Shown here: one piece after another, positions 55,091-64,000 of the stretch
Numbering within the stretch: the stretch's first letter is position 1
Layout of the letters: each line of letters starts with the position of its first letter
Assembly (NCBI GenBank): GCA_033398695.1
Contig: CM065802.1
Location: 83,252,096-83,316,095, forward strand
Length of the DNA stretch: 64,000 nucleotides
Source: Orobanche coerulescens
Lineage: Eukaryota; Streptophyta; Magnoliopsida; Lamiales; Orobanchaceae
Direction: 5' to 3'
The notes under the pieces: generated by a model
The model's database searches: none
Told to the model about the DNA's origin: nothing
What the model saw: only the letters and a program-made list of their open reading frames with translations
Program-made: the position numbers and the translations under genes

Positions 55091-56046
55091 TTGTGTCGGC
55101 TCGTGTTACGCTCGAATGCGGAAGATGGTGGAGTTGACATGTCGTCAATTCCAGCTTGTTGGTGAGTATCCCGATGTTTTCCCGCACGACTTGCGGGGTT
55201 ACCACCGCAATGAGAGGTGGAGTTTCCTATCGATCTTGAGCCGAATGCAGCCCCTATTTCTCGAGCACCGTATCGTATGGCACCGTCGGAGATGTTAGAG
55301 TTGAAGAACCAATTGGCGTAATTGTTAGATAAATGGTATATTCGACCGAGCGCATCGCCTTGGGGTGCGCCCGTACTTTTTGTTAAGAAGAAAGATGGGT
55401 CGCTTCGTTTATGCATCGATTTTCGAGAATTAAACAAGTTGACCATCAAAAATAAATACCCTTTGCCTAGGATTGACGATTTGTTTGATCAGCTTCAGGG
55501 GGCGACAGTCTTTTCGAAGATTGATTTGCGATCGGGCTACTACCGATTGAATTCGGACGTCGATATTCGAAAGTCGCATTTCGACGAGATATGGCCATTA
55601 CGAGTTTGTGGTTATGCCTTTCGCTAACTAACGCCTCAAAGTTGTTCATGCAGTTGATGAACAAAGTTTTCATTGAGTATCTAGACAAATTCGTAGTCGT
55701 TTTTATCGACGATATTCTTATCTATTCACGGAATCGGGAGGAGCACGCCTTTCATCTCCGGATTGTATTAGACACTTTGAGGACTGAGCAGTTGTACGCG
55801 AAGTTCTGTAAGTGTGAGTTTTGGCTCGAGGAAGTGACGTTCCTCGGGCATGTGATTTCAGCAGAAGGAATTCGAGTAGATCCGCAGAAGATAGAGGCAG
55901 TGACGGCTTGGGAGCCGCCTAAGAATGTGAAGGAGGCGAGGAGTTTTCTGGGTCTTGCCGGCTATTACCGCAGATTCGTTGAGGGATTTTCTAAGATCGC
56001 TAGACCACTCACTCAGTTGCTCCAGAAAACTCAGAAGTTCGAGTAG
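55091..56046 (+). pseudogene. pol: F reverse transcriptase
   Basis: Frames 55116-55298, 55322-55627 and 55591-56046 encode [28 protein letters not shown], the palm [13 protein letters not shown] (Asp intact), then [15 protein letters not shown] (catalytic box intact) and [13 protein letters not shown]. Frame changes occur near 55300 and 55580, so the domain is complete but broken. The last frame ends with a TAG at 56044-56046. Confidence 0.85.
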
Positions 56047-56560
56047 ACTGCAGTCAGGGAGGACAGCTTTGACGAGTTAAAGAGACGTCTGACTACCGCA
56101 CCCGTTTTAGCATTGCCTCAGGGGAACGAGGACTTCGTAGTGTATAGTGATGCTTCGGGCCTTGGTCTAGGATGTGTTTTGATGCAGAGAGATAGAGTCA
56201 TTGCTTATGCGTCCCGCCAGTTGAAACCTTACGAGGTGAATTATCCCACGCATGATTTGGAGTTAGCTGCGGTCGTTTTCGCCTTAAAGATCTGGAGGCA
56301 TTATCTTTATGGGTCGTCTTGTAAGATTTTTACGGATCATAAGAGCTTGAAGTATATCTTCAGTCAGAAAGAATTGAATATGAGACAGCGTAGGTGGTTG
56401 GAACTAATTAAAGTTTACGACCTCGAGATACTTTACCATCCGGGTAAGGCTAACGTAGTGGCTGATGCGTTGAGCCGGAAGCCGATGGCGTTGCAGATGT
56501 TAGAGGTAATTACACCACAGAGTAGGATCCAGCGGGATTTTATTTGTCAGGATATTGAGG
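56047..56560 (+). pseudogene. pol: F RNase H
   Basis: After the TAG, the frame from 56113 shows [13 protein letters not shown] (Asp), [12 protein letters not shown] (Glu), [11 protein letters not shown] (Asp) and [10 protein letters not shown] (Asp). All four catalytic positions are present. Confidence 0.85.
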
Positions 56561-57735
56561 TTTGGGTTCAGAGAGTTCAGGGCCAGTTATGTGCGTTAGA
56601 GATCACTTCGTCCTTGGCCCGATCGATGATATCGGGCGGCAAGATGACGATCCGTTTTTGGTCCAGTTGAGGGAGGATGTGAGGAAAGGGAAAGCCCCTG
56701 GATTTGTGGTTCACGATGATGGAGTTTTGAGGTTTCGCGGCAGACTTTGTGTACCGAGTGATATTGAGCTGAGACAGAAAATCTTGAGTGAAACTCATGC
56801 TACACCTTACTCCATACATCCTGGTACGAGTAAAATGTACAAGGATGTGAGGAGCAACTACTGGTGGAGTAATTTGAAGACAGACGTTAGTGAGTTTGTG
56901 TCGAGGTGTCTGACCTGTCAGCAGGTTAAGATCGAGCATCAGCGACCCGCGGGGCTGTTACGACCACTTCCTATTCCGGAGTGGAAATGGGAGGACATTT
57001 CTATGGATTTCATTACCGGTATGCCTAAGACTCAGACGGGAATGAACATGATTTGGGTCGTTGTTGATCGACTAACCAAATCAGCTCATTTTCTAAGTAT
57101 TAAGGACACTTGGGGGCCGGAGAGGCTTGCACGAGTGTTTGTTGCGGAAATAGTGAGATTGCATGGGACCCCTAAGAGTATTGTTTCGGATCGTGATGGC
57201 CGGTTCATATCACATTTTTGGCAGGCCGTTCATAGAGCTTTGGGAACCGAGTTGAGACTTAGTACATCCTACCACCCCTCGAGACAGACGGACATTGAGC
57301 GGACGATACAGACGCTAGAGGATATGTTACGAGCCCGTGCTTTAGATTGGAAGGATGATTGGGAGACACACTTGCCGTTGATCGAGTTCACGTACAACAA
57401 TAGTTGGCATGCCTCGATCAAAATGGCACCATTCAAGCGTTGTATGGGAGGAGGTGCAGATCGCCGTTGTGTTGGGATGATACGTCCGAGCTAATCGGTG
57501 CCGAGCCCGACATGATAGTTGAGACGAGGGAGAAGGTTACCTTGATTCGTGGTAGATTGTCGATGGCCCGCAGTCGGCAAGTCTTATGCCGATACACGCC
57601 GCCGACCGCTGGAGTTTAAGGTGGGAGATCACGTCTTGCTTAAGGTGTCGCTGACACGGGAGTTTACCGCCTCGGAAGGGTAAACTTAGTCCGAGATATA
57701 TCGGGCCGTTTGAGATTTTAGATAGAGTCGAGAGC
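56561..57735 (+). pseudogene. pol: F integrase
   Basis: Frame 56562-57494 (about 310 codons) has the HHCC domain (HATPYSIHPGTSKMY; CLTCQQVK), core Asp in SMDFITG, Asp in VSDRDG and Glu in IERTIQTLED. It shifts at about 57430; the next frame continues LYGRRCRSPLCWDD and the GPF module (IGPFEILDRV). It is the longest open integrase in the window. Confidence 0.85.
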
Positions 57736-58030
57736 TTGCGACGGTTAGGCTTGCCGCCGTCCCCGAGCCACGTGCATAACGTATTTCATGTTTCCCAGCT
57801 TAGGAAGTATGTATCGGACCCTAGCCATATTATTGATTTTGGAGAGATCGAGTTGGGGCCCGACATTACCTTCGAGGAGAGGCCGATTCAGATCTTAGAG
57901 CCGAGTGAAGCAACTCGTGCACAAAACCATTCCTTTGGTCAAAGTGCGGTGGTCGAGGCATGGATCCGAGGAAGCCACGTGGGAAACGGAGGAGAGTATG
58001 AGGTCGAGATACCCCGAGTTATTCGGTTGT
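57736..58030 (+). pseudogene. F chromodomain
   Basis: HNVFHVSQLRKYVSDPSHI leads into ITFEERPIQILE. After a frameshift near 57905 the rest matches the chromodomain in another frame (HVGNGGEYEVEIPRVI is out of frame). Homologous to G's domain. Confidence 0.75.
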
Positions 58031-58064
58031 AAGTTTCGGACGAAACTTATTTTTAGGGAGATAA
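58031..58064 (+). promoter_or_regulatory. Dyad and PPT of F
   Basis: AAGTTTCG-GA-CGAAACTT (58031-58048), a perfect 8-bp dyad, followed by a short purine tract (58055-58064) before the LTR. Confidence 0.75.
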
Positions 58065-58139
58065 TGTAATATCCTATTTTTCTTTCCCTTGTATTTTCAT
58101 TTTTAGTATATTTCTCGGTCATGTGGTCATCGTTTAAGG

Positions 58140-58240
58140 CCCTCCGCGCGCGACCGTGTCAAGCAGACACGGCCGAGTCCCCGCCGGCCACCAGGTAACA
58201 CGACCGTGCCGACGGGCACGGCCGTGTCCGCAGCACCAAC
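58140..58240 (+). repeat. Residual dyad array in F 3' LTR
   Basis: Two or three dyads remain (GACCGTGTC...GACACGGCC; CCGTGCCGACGGGCACGG) just before the TATA box. Confidence 0.75.
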
Positions 58241-58873
58241 CCCTATAAAAGGCCCCGCAGACGCTTTTTCTTGCCATTTTTCACCTTCTTCTTCTCCTCT
58301 TCCGCACCGGGCGTGTTCTAAGCTTGAAGCCATGTTGTTTAAAAACATATCCATGGAGTTCTTGAGGTTATATCATCAATAATCCGTCTGATATCATCCC
58401 TTGATCCAAATAATCAAGGTTAGATCTTTAGAACCCTACTTTTGGTAAAATTGGGGTTTTCGTGTTTTTGTCCGATTCGTTCGCTTTTGTTGATTAATTC
58501 ATGATGAATATGATTAATCTTGTTGATATTCTTAGTTTCCCTACGGATTCATGGTATATTTCGTGATTTTTACGGAATCGAGAGGGTTTGGTTGTGGTCC
58601 GCCCTCGTTGTTGTTTATATACGAATATACATGAATCGTAGGCGGGTTTTCGGGTGTATTCCAATTCCGTATTCGTTTAGAAATGGTTGTGATTGTATTC
58701 TTCGAATCGTTAGGTTCGGTTTCATTGGTTCCGAGCGTTCATCGGTGACTTTCCTTTCCGCTCAAGGCCACAATAATTCAAGGCAAGTACATGTATTACA
58801 TTTCGTTATGTATATTGTGATTCTCGAAATGAATGATGAATGGTGATTTTTGGGTGCGTGAGTTGTGTTCCTT

Positions 58874-59083
58874 CCACCCGGAGTATCCGACGGGATGTCT
58901 GGGGGTCGATACTAAGGGGTACGGCCGTGGAAGTGGACTTGGGTGCGTGTGTGATTGAACTTCCACCCGGAGTGTCCGACGGATGTCCGGGGTCGATACT
59001 AAGGGGTACGGCCGCTGAAGTGGTATTCCACCCGGAGTGTTCGACGGGATGTCCGGGGTCGATACTAAGGGGTACGGCCACGG
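58874..59083 (+). repeat. CCACCCGGAGTG tandem repeat in F 3' LTR
   Basis: Three units collinear with 52453-52668, with a few 1-bp differences (GGGGTCGATACTAAGGGG repeated). Confidence 0.85.
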
Positions 59084-59638
59084 ATACCGGTTGTGATTTT
59101 GTGATATCGTGATGACCGAAAATCGATGTGATTGCCAATGTAGTATTCCTAATATATATGTGTGGCTAATGACTTATGTTGAGATGATTGTGTAAAACCG
59201 TTTTTGTATATAATGTTATGTAATTGTGTACTTGCACTAGCTATTCGAATGCTAACCCTTAAATGGGGAAATGCGTCTTATGCATTTCAGGTACCGGGAA
59301 GGCTGAGGGGCAGGCACGGGACACGCACGCGAAGGATGGGCTGGCTTGATGATGTGGCTCGAGTCTGCATTTTTATGTTTTGTCATTGCATTGTCGAGTA
59401 TTGAAGTTAGACTGTCTGTTTTGAGACTTGGTTTAAGTCCCCTGCGTGGGCAATAAATTGGTATTTAACCTCTGTTCATGTATTACGTTAAAAATGTTTT
59501 GGCCGAGGCCACGGCCTTATTTACTTTTGAGTGCATTATTCGGGACTACATTGTGGTTTATATGTCATGTGTTAGCCTGGTAGACCTCACGAGGGTTCTA
59601 CGGCGTGTAATATCCCAGTTGTGAATTGGTGTGTTACA

Positions 59639-59961
59639 GCACAAAGGTCGGAAAGTCCGCATTTAATGCCGCCCTCGAATCCCGCGTGCGCATCGTTTCG
59701 AGGGCACGCCAAATGACAGGTCTGACAAACCGTTGGACTCCCCCAACAGGAACGCGACACGTGCCCTAGTGACGTTTCGGGTCAGCTTTCACTTCCCGCT
59801 CTTTTCAGTGACCTAGTAGGTCGTCCAAATTCAAAATCAAAGTCTGCTCTAGTGACGATCGTCTGTTCCATAAAGTGATGAGTCGCTCGTCTAATTTAAG
59901 CGATCGATAGTAGAACCACCTCACCCCACGTCTCTAATATCGGAGCGAGCTAGGGGGCAAT
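59639..59961 (+). other. T internal region before 3' LTR (non-coding, PPT)
   Basis: Resumes T after F and the GCACA copy. No gene. It ends with CCACCTC (59916-59922), CACCCCACG and a purine tract before the LTR, as in D. Confidence 0.6.
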
Positions 59962-60927
59962 TGTTGTGCGGCGATTAATACGCCTCGATGGCAATCGGCA
60001 TAAGGGCCGATAGACCAAAGCCAGTATCAGATAAACCAAGGTAGACTTGCCAGACGAAGATTCCAGATCGAGATCAAGTACCGAGCGATCGGCGTCCAGG
60101 GCGATCGTCAATTGGCACCTAGCGATCGACCCTAGTTCCCAACCAAGGACGACCGTCTTATGCCACGTGTAAATCCAACATCCGTCAAAGTCTACGGAGA
60201 CCGAATCTCGTGTGAAGACCCACGTGCAGATCCGCAAAGGGTGCCGAAGGAAAAGGCTTTTTGACTCCAGCCCATAACTAGCTGTGGGTGACAAGGACAG
60301 TCTCTCACCTACTGACAGACCCGCCGAAAAGCCCAAGGTGGGACCCCAAGACTGCAACATGAGGCGCATGTTGTTTTCTCATTGGTTCGCACAGTTGGCT
60401 ACCAGTAGCAATTGCAGACTTTAAGGGAACCGACCCACGTGCTGAAACGATCGCCCGCTTAATTTAATACAAGAAAGGCGATCGCCCGTTTGGGACTAAG
60501 ACATCCCAACAACCTCCTCTTATATAAATAGGAGACTTCCATCAATTGGAAAAGGGTTCAGAAACAGTCAAATTCACATAGTTGAACACGGCTAAAATCC
60601 TACAGAGTTGAATCCTACACAGCACTTCACCTTTGTAACAAGAATTCACAGAGCATTACCTCTGGTTCTTCCGGCAATCATCAGCACTCAAGAGCTAGAT
60701 AAATAAGGTCATTACACTCATTGTAATCATACTCTAACATTAATATTTGTACTCCAAATCAGTATTCGTATTAATAATATCTCGCGAGAGCATTCAAGCC
60801 CGGGACTAACAACCCCAGTAAATCTTGTGTTATTTTCATTCCATCGGACGTGCTCTTGCATTTTGTTTGTTACTCACCCGAAGCCATATCCAGCAAACCA
60901 TTACGTATAATATTTTGGGTAACAACA
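59962..60927 (+). repeat. 3' LTR of Tat-like element T
   Basis: 966 bp, TGTTGTGCGGCGATT to GGGTAACAACA. U3 has several CGATCG-centred sites (AGCGATCGGCG, GGCGATCGTC, AGCGATCGAC, AACGATCGCC, GGCGATCGCC), then TATATAAATAGG at 60521-60532. It is collinear with D's LTR. Confidence 0.8.
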
Positions 60928-61407
60928 AAGCGGACAAAATCCATTATTTTGATATGCGTATGAAACCTCGCATATGTCAGAGTACGGCTCCCCTCAGTTG
61001 TACTTCTCTTAAAGAATACCAGGATTGAGCTTTAGCGATTGACATGGCCATTTCTATGACAGAAACCGATCCACAAGTAAGAAGCATAAGATTACTGGTA
61101 GTTTTCTAAGGGACAGATAAGTGAGTTTCATTAACCTGTTGATTCGCATCGTTCAGTTAGAAAGACTTCTTGTTCGGTTGGTCAGTCCAACAATCCTATT
61201 CTGGTGGTTAGTAAGGGTGGCAGTGTGAAAACGTGTTTCAACTGCAGTCGTGTGGGCCACACCAGTAAGAATTGTCATTCGCCGCAAGTGAATTGTTTCA
61301 AGTGTGGTCGAGCGGGGCACCAAGCGGTGCATTGTGAGACTTTTGCTATTATGTTCAGGAAGCGAGATATCGTTCCTAGTTCTGGAGGGGCCAGCGGTGC
61401 CCAGTGA
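60928..61407 (+). pseudogene. gag: H gag C-terminal half with two CCHC knuckles
   Basis: DKIHYFDMRMKPRICQS and LKEYQD align with the gag of C and F; a stop at 61027-61029 follows. The frame 61204-61407 has two complete CCHC knuckles, CFNCSRVGHTSKNC and CFKCGRAGHQAVHC, and ends at TGA 61405-61407. These are the only fully intact paired knuckles in the window. Confidence 0.8.
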
Positions 61408-61871
61408 TAGTATTTTATGTTGGTCTTGTGGATTATATCTTGTGTGTAGACTTCATATGTGATGTTTGATGAATGGTACTTGATATCTGATATTCTGGTT
61501 TGAATATTTCCATATGGATTGTTGTGATGATTATTTTAGCTCAATACGTGTGGGTTGTTGAACCTATGGAGACACATGATAGGAGATCACGGGGTCACAA
61601 GCATGTTTGTTGTAATTGTTGCTTAGCTCAATCCATGTGGGTTGTTGAACCTACGAAGACACGTGACAGGAGATCACGGGGTCACGAGCATAATTGATGT
61701 TGATGTACTTTTTCGACTCAATCCGTGTGGGTTGTTAACCCTACGGGGACACGTGACTGTAGGTCATGGGGTCCTGAGTTGATATTTGTATATTTGAGCA
61801 TGGCGCTTTGCTATCACCGTGATGTCTTTGTTTTAAGTTTTGGGATGAAACTTATTTTTAGTGGGGGAAAA
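61408..61871 (+). repeat. H 3' region: three tandem repeats, dyad and PPT
   Basis: Three imperfect copies (about 61535-61790, unit about 100 bp) of GTGTGGGTTGTTGAACCTA ... GATCACGGGGTCAC. Then AAGTTTTGGGATGAAACTT (61835-61853) and a purine tract (61860-61871) before the LTR. No ORF of note. Confidence 0.75.
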
Positions 61872-62477
61872 TGTAATACCCGAGATTTTCGTTCCGGTTA
61901 TTTTGGATTCCTCCGGATATTTCTCAGTTGCCGAGTATCGGTATCATTTTTCTCGATGATTGATAGTTGTGTTTTTATGGTCTCGTGTGATTAGTTGCTG
62001 CATGATGTTTTCATTTTGGATCGTTGATATTGTCCTCGAGCGTTTTGTCGTGTTCGTTCCGTGTATTTTCGGAAAACGAGTTGCCGTCAGAGCGCTGGGC
62101 ATCGCCGGACGGCTGGCAGAGGAACCGGTAGGTGGCGGTGGAACCGCCGACAGGCGCAGGGACCGGCAGGGACCGTCATAGTGCACGCTACTGTCGGATG
62201 GCTATGTGCGCTAATCGGCAGGCATAGTGCACGCTATAGGTCGGCCAACGCACGTTACCTGGCTGGGTAGAGGGGTTTCTGAGGTTCTGGACTCGGGAAG
62301 GATCGGCAGGTAGCGCACGCTACTATCGGTCGAGGCGCGCGCTAATCGGCAGGTGTAGCGCACGCTGTCGGCCGACTAGCGCATGTTACCTGGACGAGCA
62401 GTTTAGTCCAGAGAGTTCTGGACAGATCGGCTAGCGCACGTTAGCGTCTGCGCAGCGCGCGCTATCGCGGTCGGGCA
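61872..62477 (+). repeat. 3' LTR of H, truncated by I
   Basis: Starts TGTAATACCCGAG. U3 carries a TAGTGCACGCTA/TAGCGCACGCTA array (about 62165-62475), and LTR I begins before any TATA box. Left TSD candidate for I is GGGCA. Confidence 0.75.
62165..62475 (+). repeat. TAGCGCACGCTA-type array in U3 of H
   Basis: About ten degenerate copies (TAGTGCACGCTA, TAGCGCACGCTG, CAGCGCGCGCTA and so on), CpG-rich, mixed with ATCGGCAGG-type linkers. Confidence 0.75.
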
Positions 62478-62989
62478 TGTAATATCCGCGTTTTCTATTT
62501 TTGGTAATTTCTATTTTCGGTGTATATTCATTTCGGACAACTCGCTTGGCACTGTTTTGGAATTCTGAATCTATTTTGTTCTTGGAGTTTCTCCGTTTGG
62601 ACGAGTCTCAATGATGTTTTTACGTAATTTCGTCTTGAGTTATATTTTATCGCTTGTGTATTCGATTCTCATTAAACTCGTTCGATTTTGTCATTTTCCT
62701 ATTTCCATGAGTTCGTATGGTTGAGTAGAGCATGTTGTGAGTTTCGGATTGTTAATCCGATGTTGTATCGTGATTTTCGGACGTTTGGGCCGTTTTTGTA
62801 ATTTCCTATAAGTTTAGGGAATTTGTTCCTTGTTTGATTTTGGTTGTGTACCTCGGACCATTTTGGGTTATTGGATATTGTTTCTCGTTGTATGTATTTT
62901 CCTCGGACGGTTGGGTCGGCATATCGTGTTTTGAATATCGTCTTTTTCGATTTTGGTAGCATTGTCTTCTGTCCAAAATGCTGTCTGTC

Positions 62990-63280
62990 AGGACCTGTGC
63001 AAAACGGCGCAAGACCTGCGGTATTTTGCGCCGTGTCTGTGCGCCGTGTCGCACAGGGGGTCGATCACTGTCCGAGAAACGGAGCAAGACCCGCGGCATT
63101 CTGCGTCGGGTCTGTGCCCCGTGTTGCCCAGTGGTGCCCGCTGCCTTGCGAAACGGCGCAAGACTCGTGGCATTTTGCGCCGTGTCTGTGTGCCGTATCG
63201 CACAGGGGTCACCCGCTGACCCGCAATACGGCGCTGAACACGGCGCCATTTGGGCCGTTTGTTGCGCCGTCTTCTGTCCA
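62990..63280 (+). repeat. GC-rich tandem repeat in U3 of I
   Basis: About three copies of a roughly 90-bp unit containing AACGGCGCAAGAC and TTTTGCGCCGTGTCTGTG, the two forming a dyad (ACGGCGCAA/TTGCGCCGT). It ends near the TATA box. Confidence 0.8.
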
Positions 63281-63281
63281 G

Positions 63282-63290
63282 TATATATAG
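63282..63290 (+). promoter_or_regulatory. TATA box of LTR I
   Basis: TATATATAG directly after the GC array, about 800 bp into the LTR. Confidence 0.6.
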
Positions 63291-63899
63291 GACAAACACG
63301 GGTTTTGACCCCATTTTTCACCATTCCTCTCGTCTCTCCACTCCCTCATCGCGTTTTTGGGCGATTTCTACCAGATATTGCATTCTAGCCTCTTATAACT
63401 CGGAATTGGACGTTCTAACACGAATCAATCATCTTCCTTCCACCATTCCATCGTTGAATTGAGGTAATTGGTCATTATACCTAATTTTAGGGTTCTTGGC
63501 TATAATTCATTTTTCCTTTCGTTTTTGCTTCGAGTGATGATGAATATTAGTTGGGTAATCGTGGTGCTATGTTTTCCTAGAACTTTAGCGGATAAATTCC
63601 AAGTTTTTCCCCTTCTTTGATCGAATTTGATCTTTATGCCTCAATAGTGTTCGGCGGATTGTCCCTTAGGGTAGAACGTCGATTAATTCGTGATTTCTCA
63701 GTGGAATTGTAGTTGTTTGAGTCTCTATTGTTGTTAGGGTCAGATTCGTGAAGATTGTTTGGACCGAAACCTTTCCGTTCACCGTTTTTCCTTCACGTCG
63801 TGTTATCCAAGGCAAGTACATGTATTACATTCCGTTATGTATGTTTCGTTTTCAAAGTGAATGATGAATTGTGGTTTCGGGTGCGTGAGTTGTGTTCCT

Positions 63900-64000
63900 T
63901 CCACCCGGAGCGTTCGACGGGATGTCTGGGGGTCGATACTAAGGGGTACGGCCGCAGAAGTGTTATCCCACCCGGAGTGTTCGATGGGATGTCTGGGGGT
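63900..64000 (+). repeat. CCACCCGGAGTG repeat in LTR I
   Basis: One full unit and the start of a second, cut by the window end. It matches F's R/U5 repeats. Confidence 0.85.

Larger units (their letters stand above)
51197..59638 (+). mobile_element. Chromovirus F (Tekay-like), complete with two LTRs, TSD GCACA
   Basis: 5' LTR 51197-53222, PBS 53227, gag, protease, RT, RNase H, integrase, chromodomain, PPT, 3' LTR 58065-59638. GCACA is duplicated at 51192-51196 and 59639-59643. The LTRs differ in length (2026 versus 1574 bp) because a stretch of U3 is missing from the 3' LTR. All domains are recognisable but each carries frameshifts or stops. Confidence 0.9.
58065..59638 (+). repeat. 3' LTR of F
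   Basis: 1574 bp. It lacks about 450 bp that the 5' LTR has (about 51257-51708), including most of the dyad array. The rest is very similar. TATA at 58244-58250; CCACCCGGAGTG repeats at 58874-59083. Followed by GCACA. Confidence 0.9.
45930..60927 (+). mobile_element. Tat-like Ty3/gypsy element T, 3' part with antisense gene, split by S2 and F
   Basis: In the window: a minus-strand spliced gene (45930-50976), untranslated DNA, PPT and 3' LTR (59962-60927). An antisense ORF between pol and the 3' LTR is a known trait of several Tat-lineage elements. The right flank is H's gag, so T sits in H. Its gag-pol and 5' LTR should lie left of the window, beyond C. The LTR is related to D's. Confidence 0.75.
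60928..62477 (+). mobile_element. Element H: gag-only chromovirus-like element, 3' part
   Basis: The gag C-terminus is followed, without any pol, by about 460 bp of repeat-rich DNA, a dyad and PPT, then the 3' LTR start at 61872. Pol should lie between gag and the PPT and is absent, so H is non-autonomous (TR-GAG-like). T is inserted in its gag and I in its LTR. Confidence 0.7.
62478..64000 (+). repeat. LTR I of another chromovirus, runs off the window
   Basis: Starts TGTAATATCCGCG. Its first about 350 bp match S1's U3 start (GATTTTCGGACGTTTGGGCC). The end carries F-type CCACCCGGAGTG units (from 63900). It has its own GC array (about 62990-63280) and TATATATAG at 63282. The internal region lies right of the window, if present. 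Confidence 0.75.

Noticed and set aside
62806..63388. Several overlapping Arg/Cys-rich ORFs on both strands
   Set aside because: Frames across the GC tandem repeat of LTR I; all frames are open because of composition.

Overview
This window comes from a large, repeat-rich plant nuclear genome, most likely a eudicot. The evidence is Ty3/gypsy chromoviruses with C-terminal chromodomains, Ty1/copia elements, Tat-like gypsy elements with a spliced antisense gene, and an RTE-clade LINE whose 3' tail resembles those of many dicots. The species cannot be named from the sequence. I found no host gene, rRNA or tRNA gene, and no CRISPR array. Essentially every base can be assigned to a transposable element, as expected of pericentromeric heterochromatin.

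Layout, left to right: 3' end of a Sirevirus-like copia element (1-3757); 3' end and LTR of Tat-like element D (3758-4713); copia element A (4714-19502, + strand), split at 7457 by a complete Tekay/Del-like chromovirus G (7457-16660, TSD TATAA); a partial chromovirus LTR S0 (19503-20400); chromovirus E (20401-25539); chromovirus C (25540-45929, - strand), split by an RTE LINE (about 29671-45500, - strand). The LINE is itself split by complete copia element B (32184-40907, - strand) and by solo LTR S1 (40931-43787, TSD CTAAC). Then comes Tat-like element T (45930-60927), which carries a minus-strand multi-exon gene and is split by solo LTR S2 (47931-50396, TSD CGACG/CGGCG) and by complete chromovirus F (51197-59638, TSD GCACA). 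The window ends with gag-only element H (60928-62477) and the start of another chromovirus LTR, I (62478-64000).

The junctions imply a nest at least eight layers deep: H hosts T, which hosts C, then E, then S0, then A, then D, then the Sirevirus. Side insertions are G (in A), the LINE (in C), B and S1 (in the LINE), S2 and F (in T), and I (in H). Target-site duplications and restored reading frames support G, B, S1, S2 and F directly. The outer left-hand partners lie beyond the window, so those levels are inferred.

Almost all coding regions are broken by stops, frameshifts or deletions, so the elements probably do not act together except as trans-mobilised substrates. The most unusual feature is in the LTRs. 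Nearly every chromovirus LTR, and in another form the Tat LTRs, has a CpG-dense array of short palindromic or dyad motifs just upstream of its TATA box. The array type differs between LTRs and does not follow the rest of the LTR backbone, as if promoter cassettes had been swapped.
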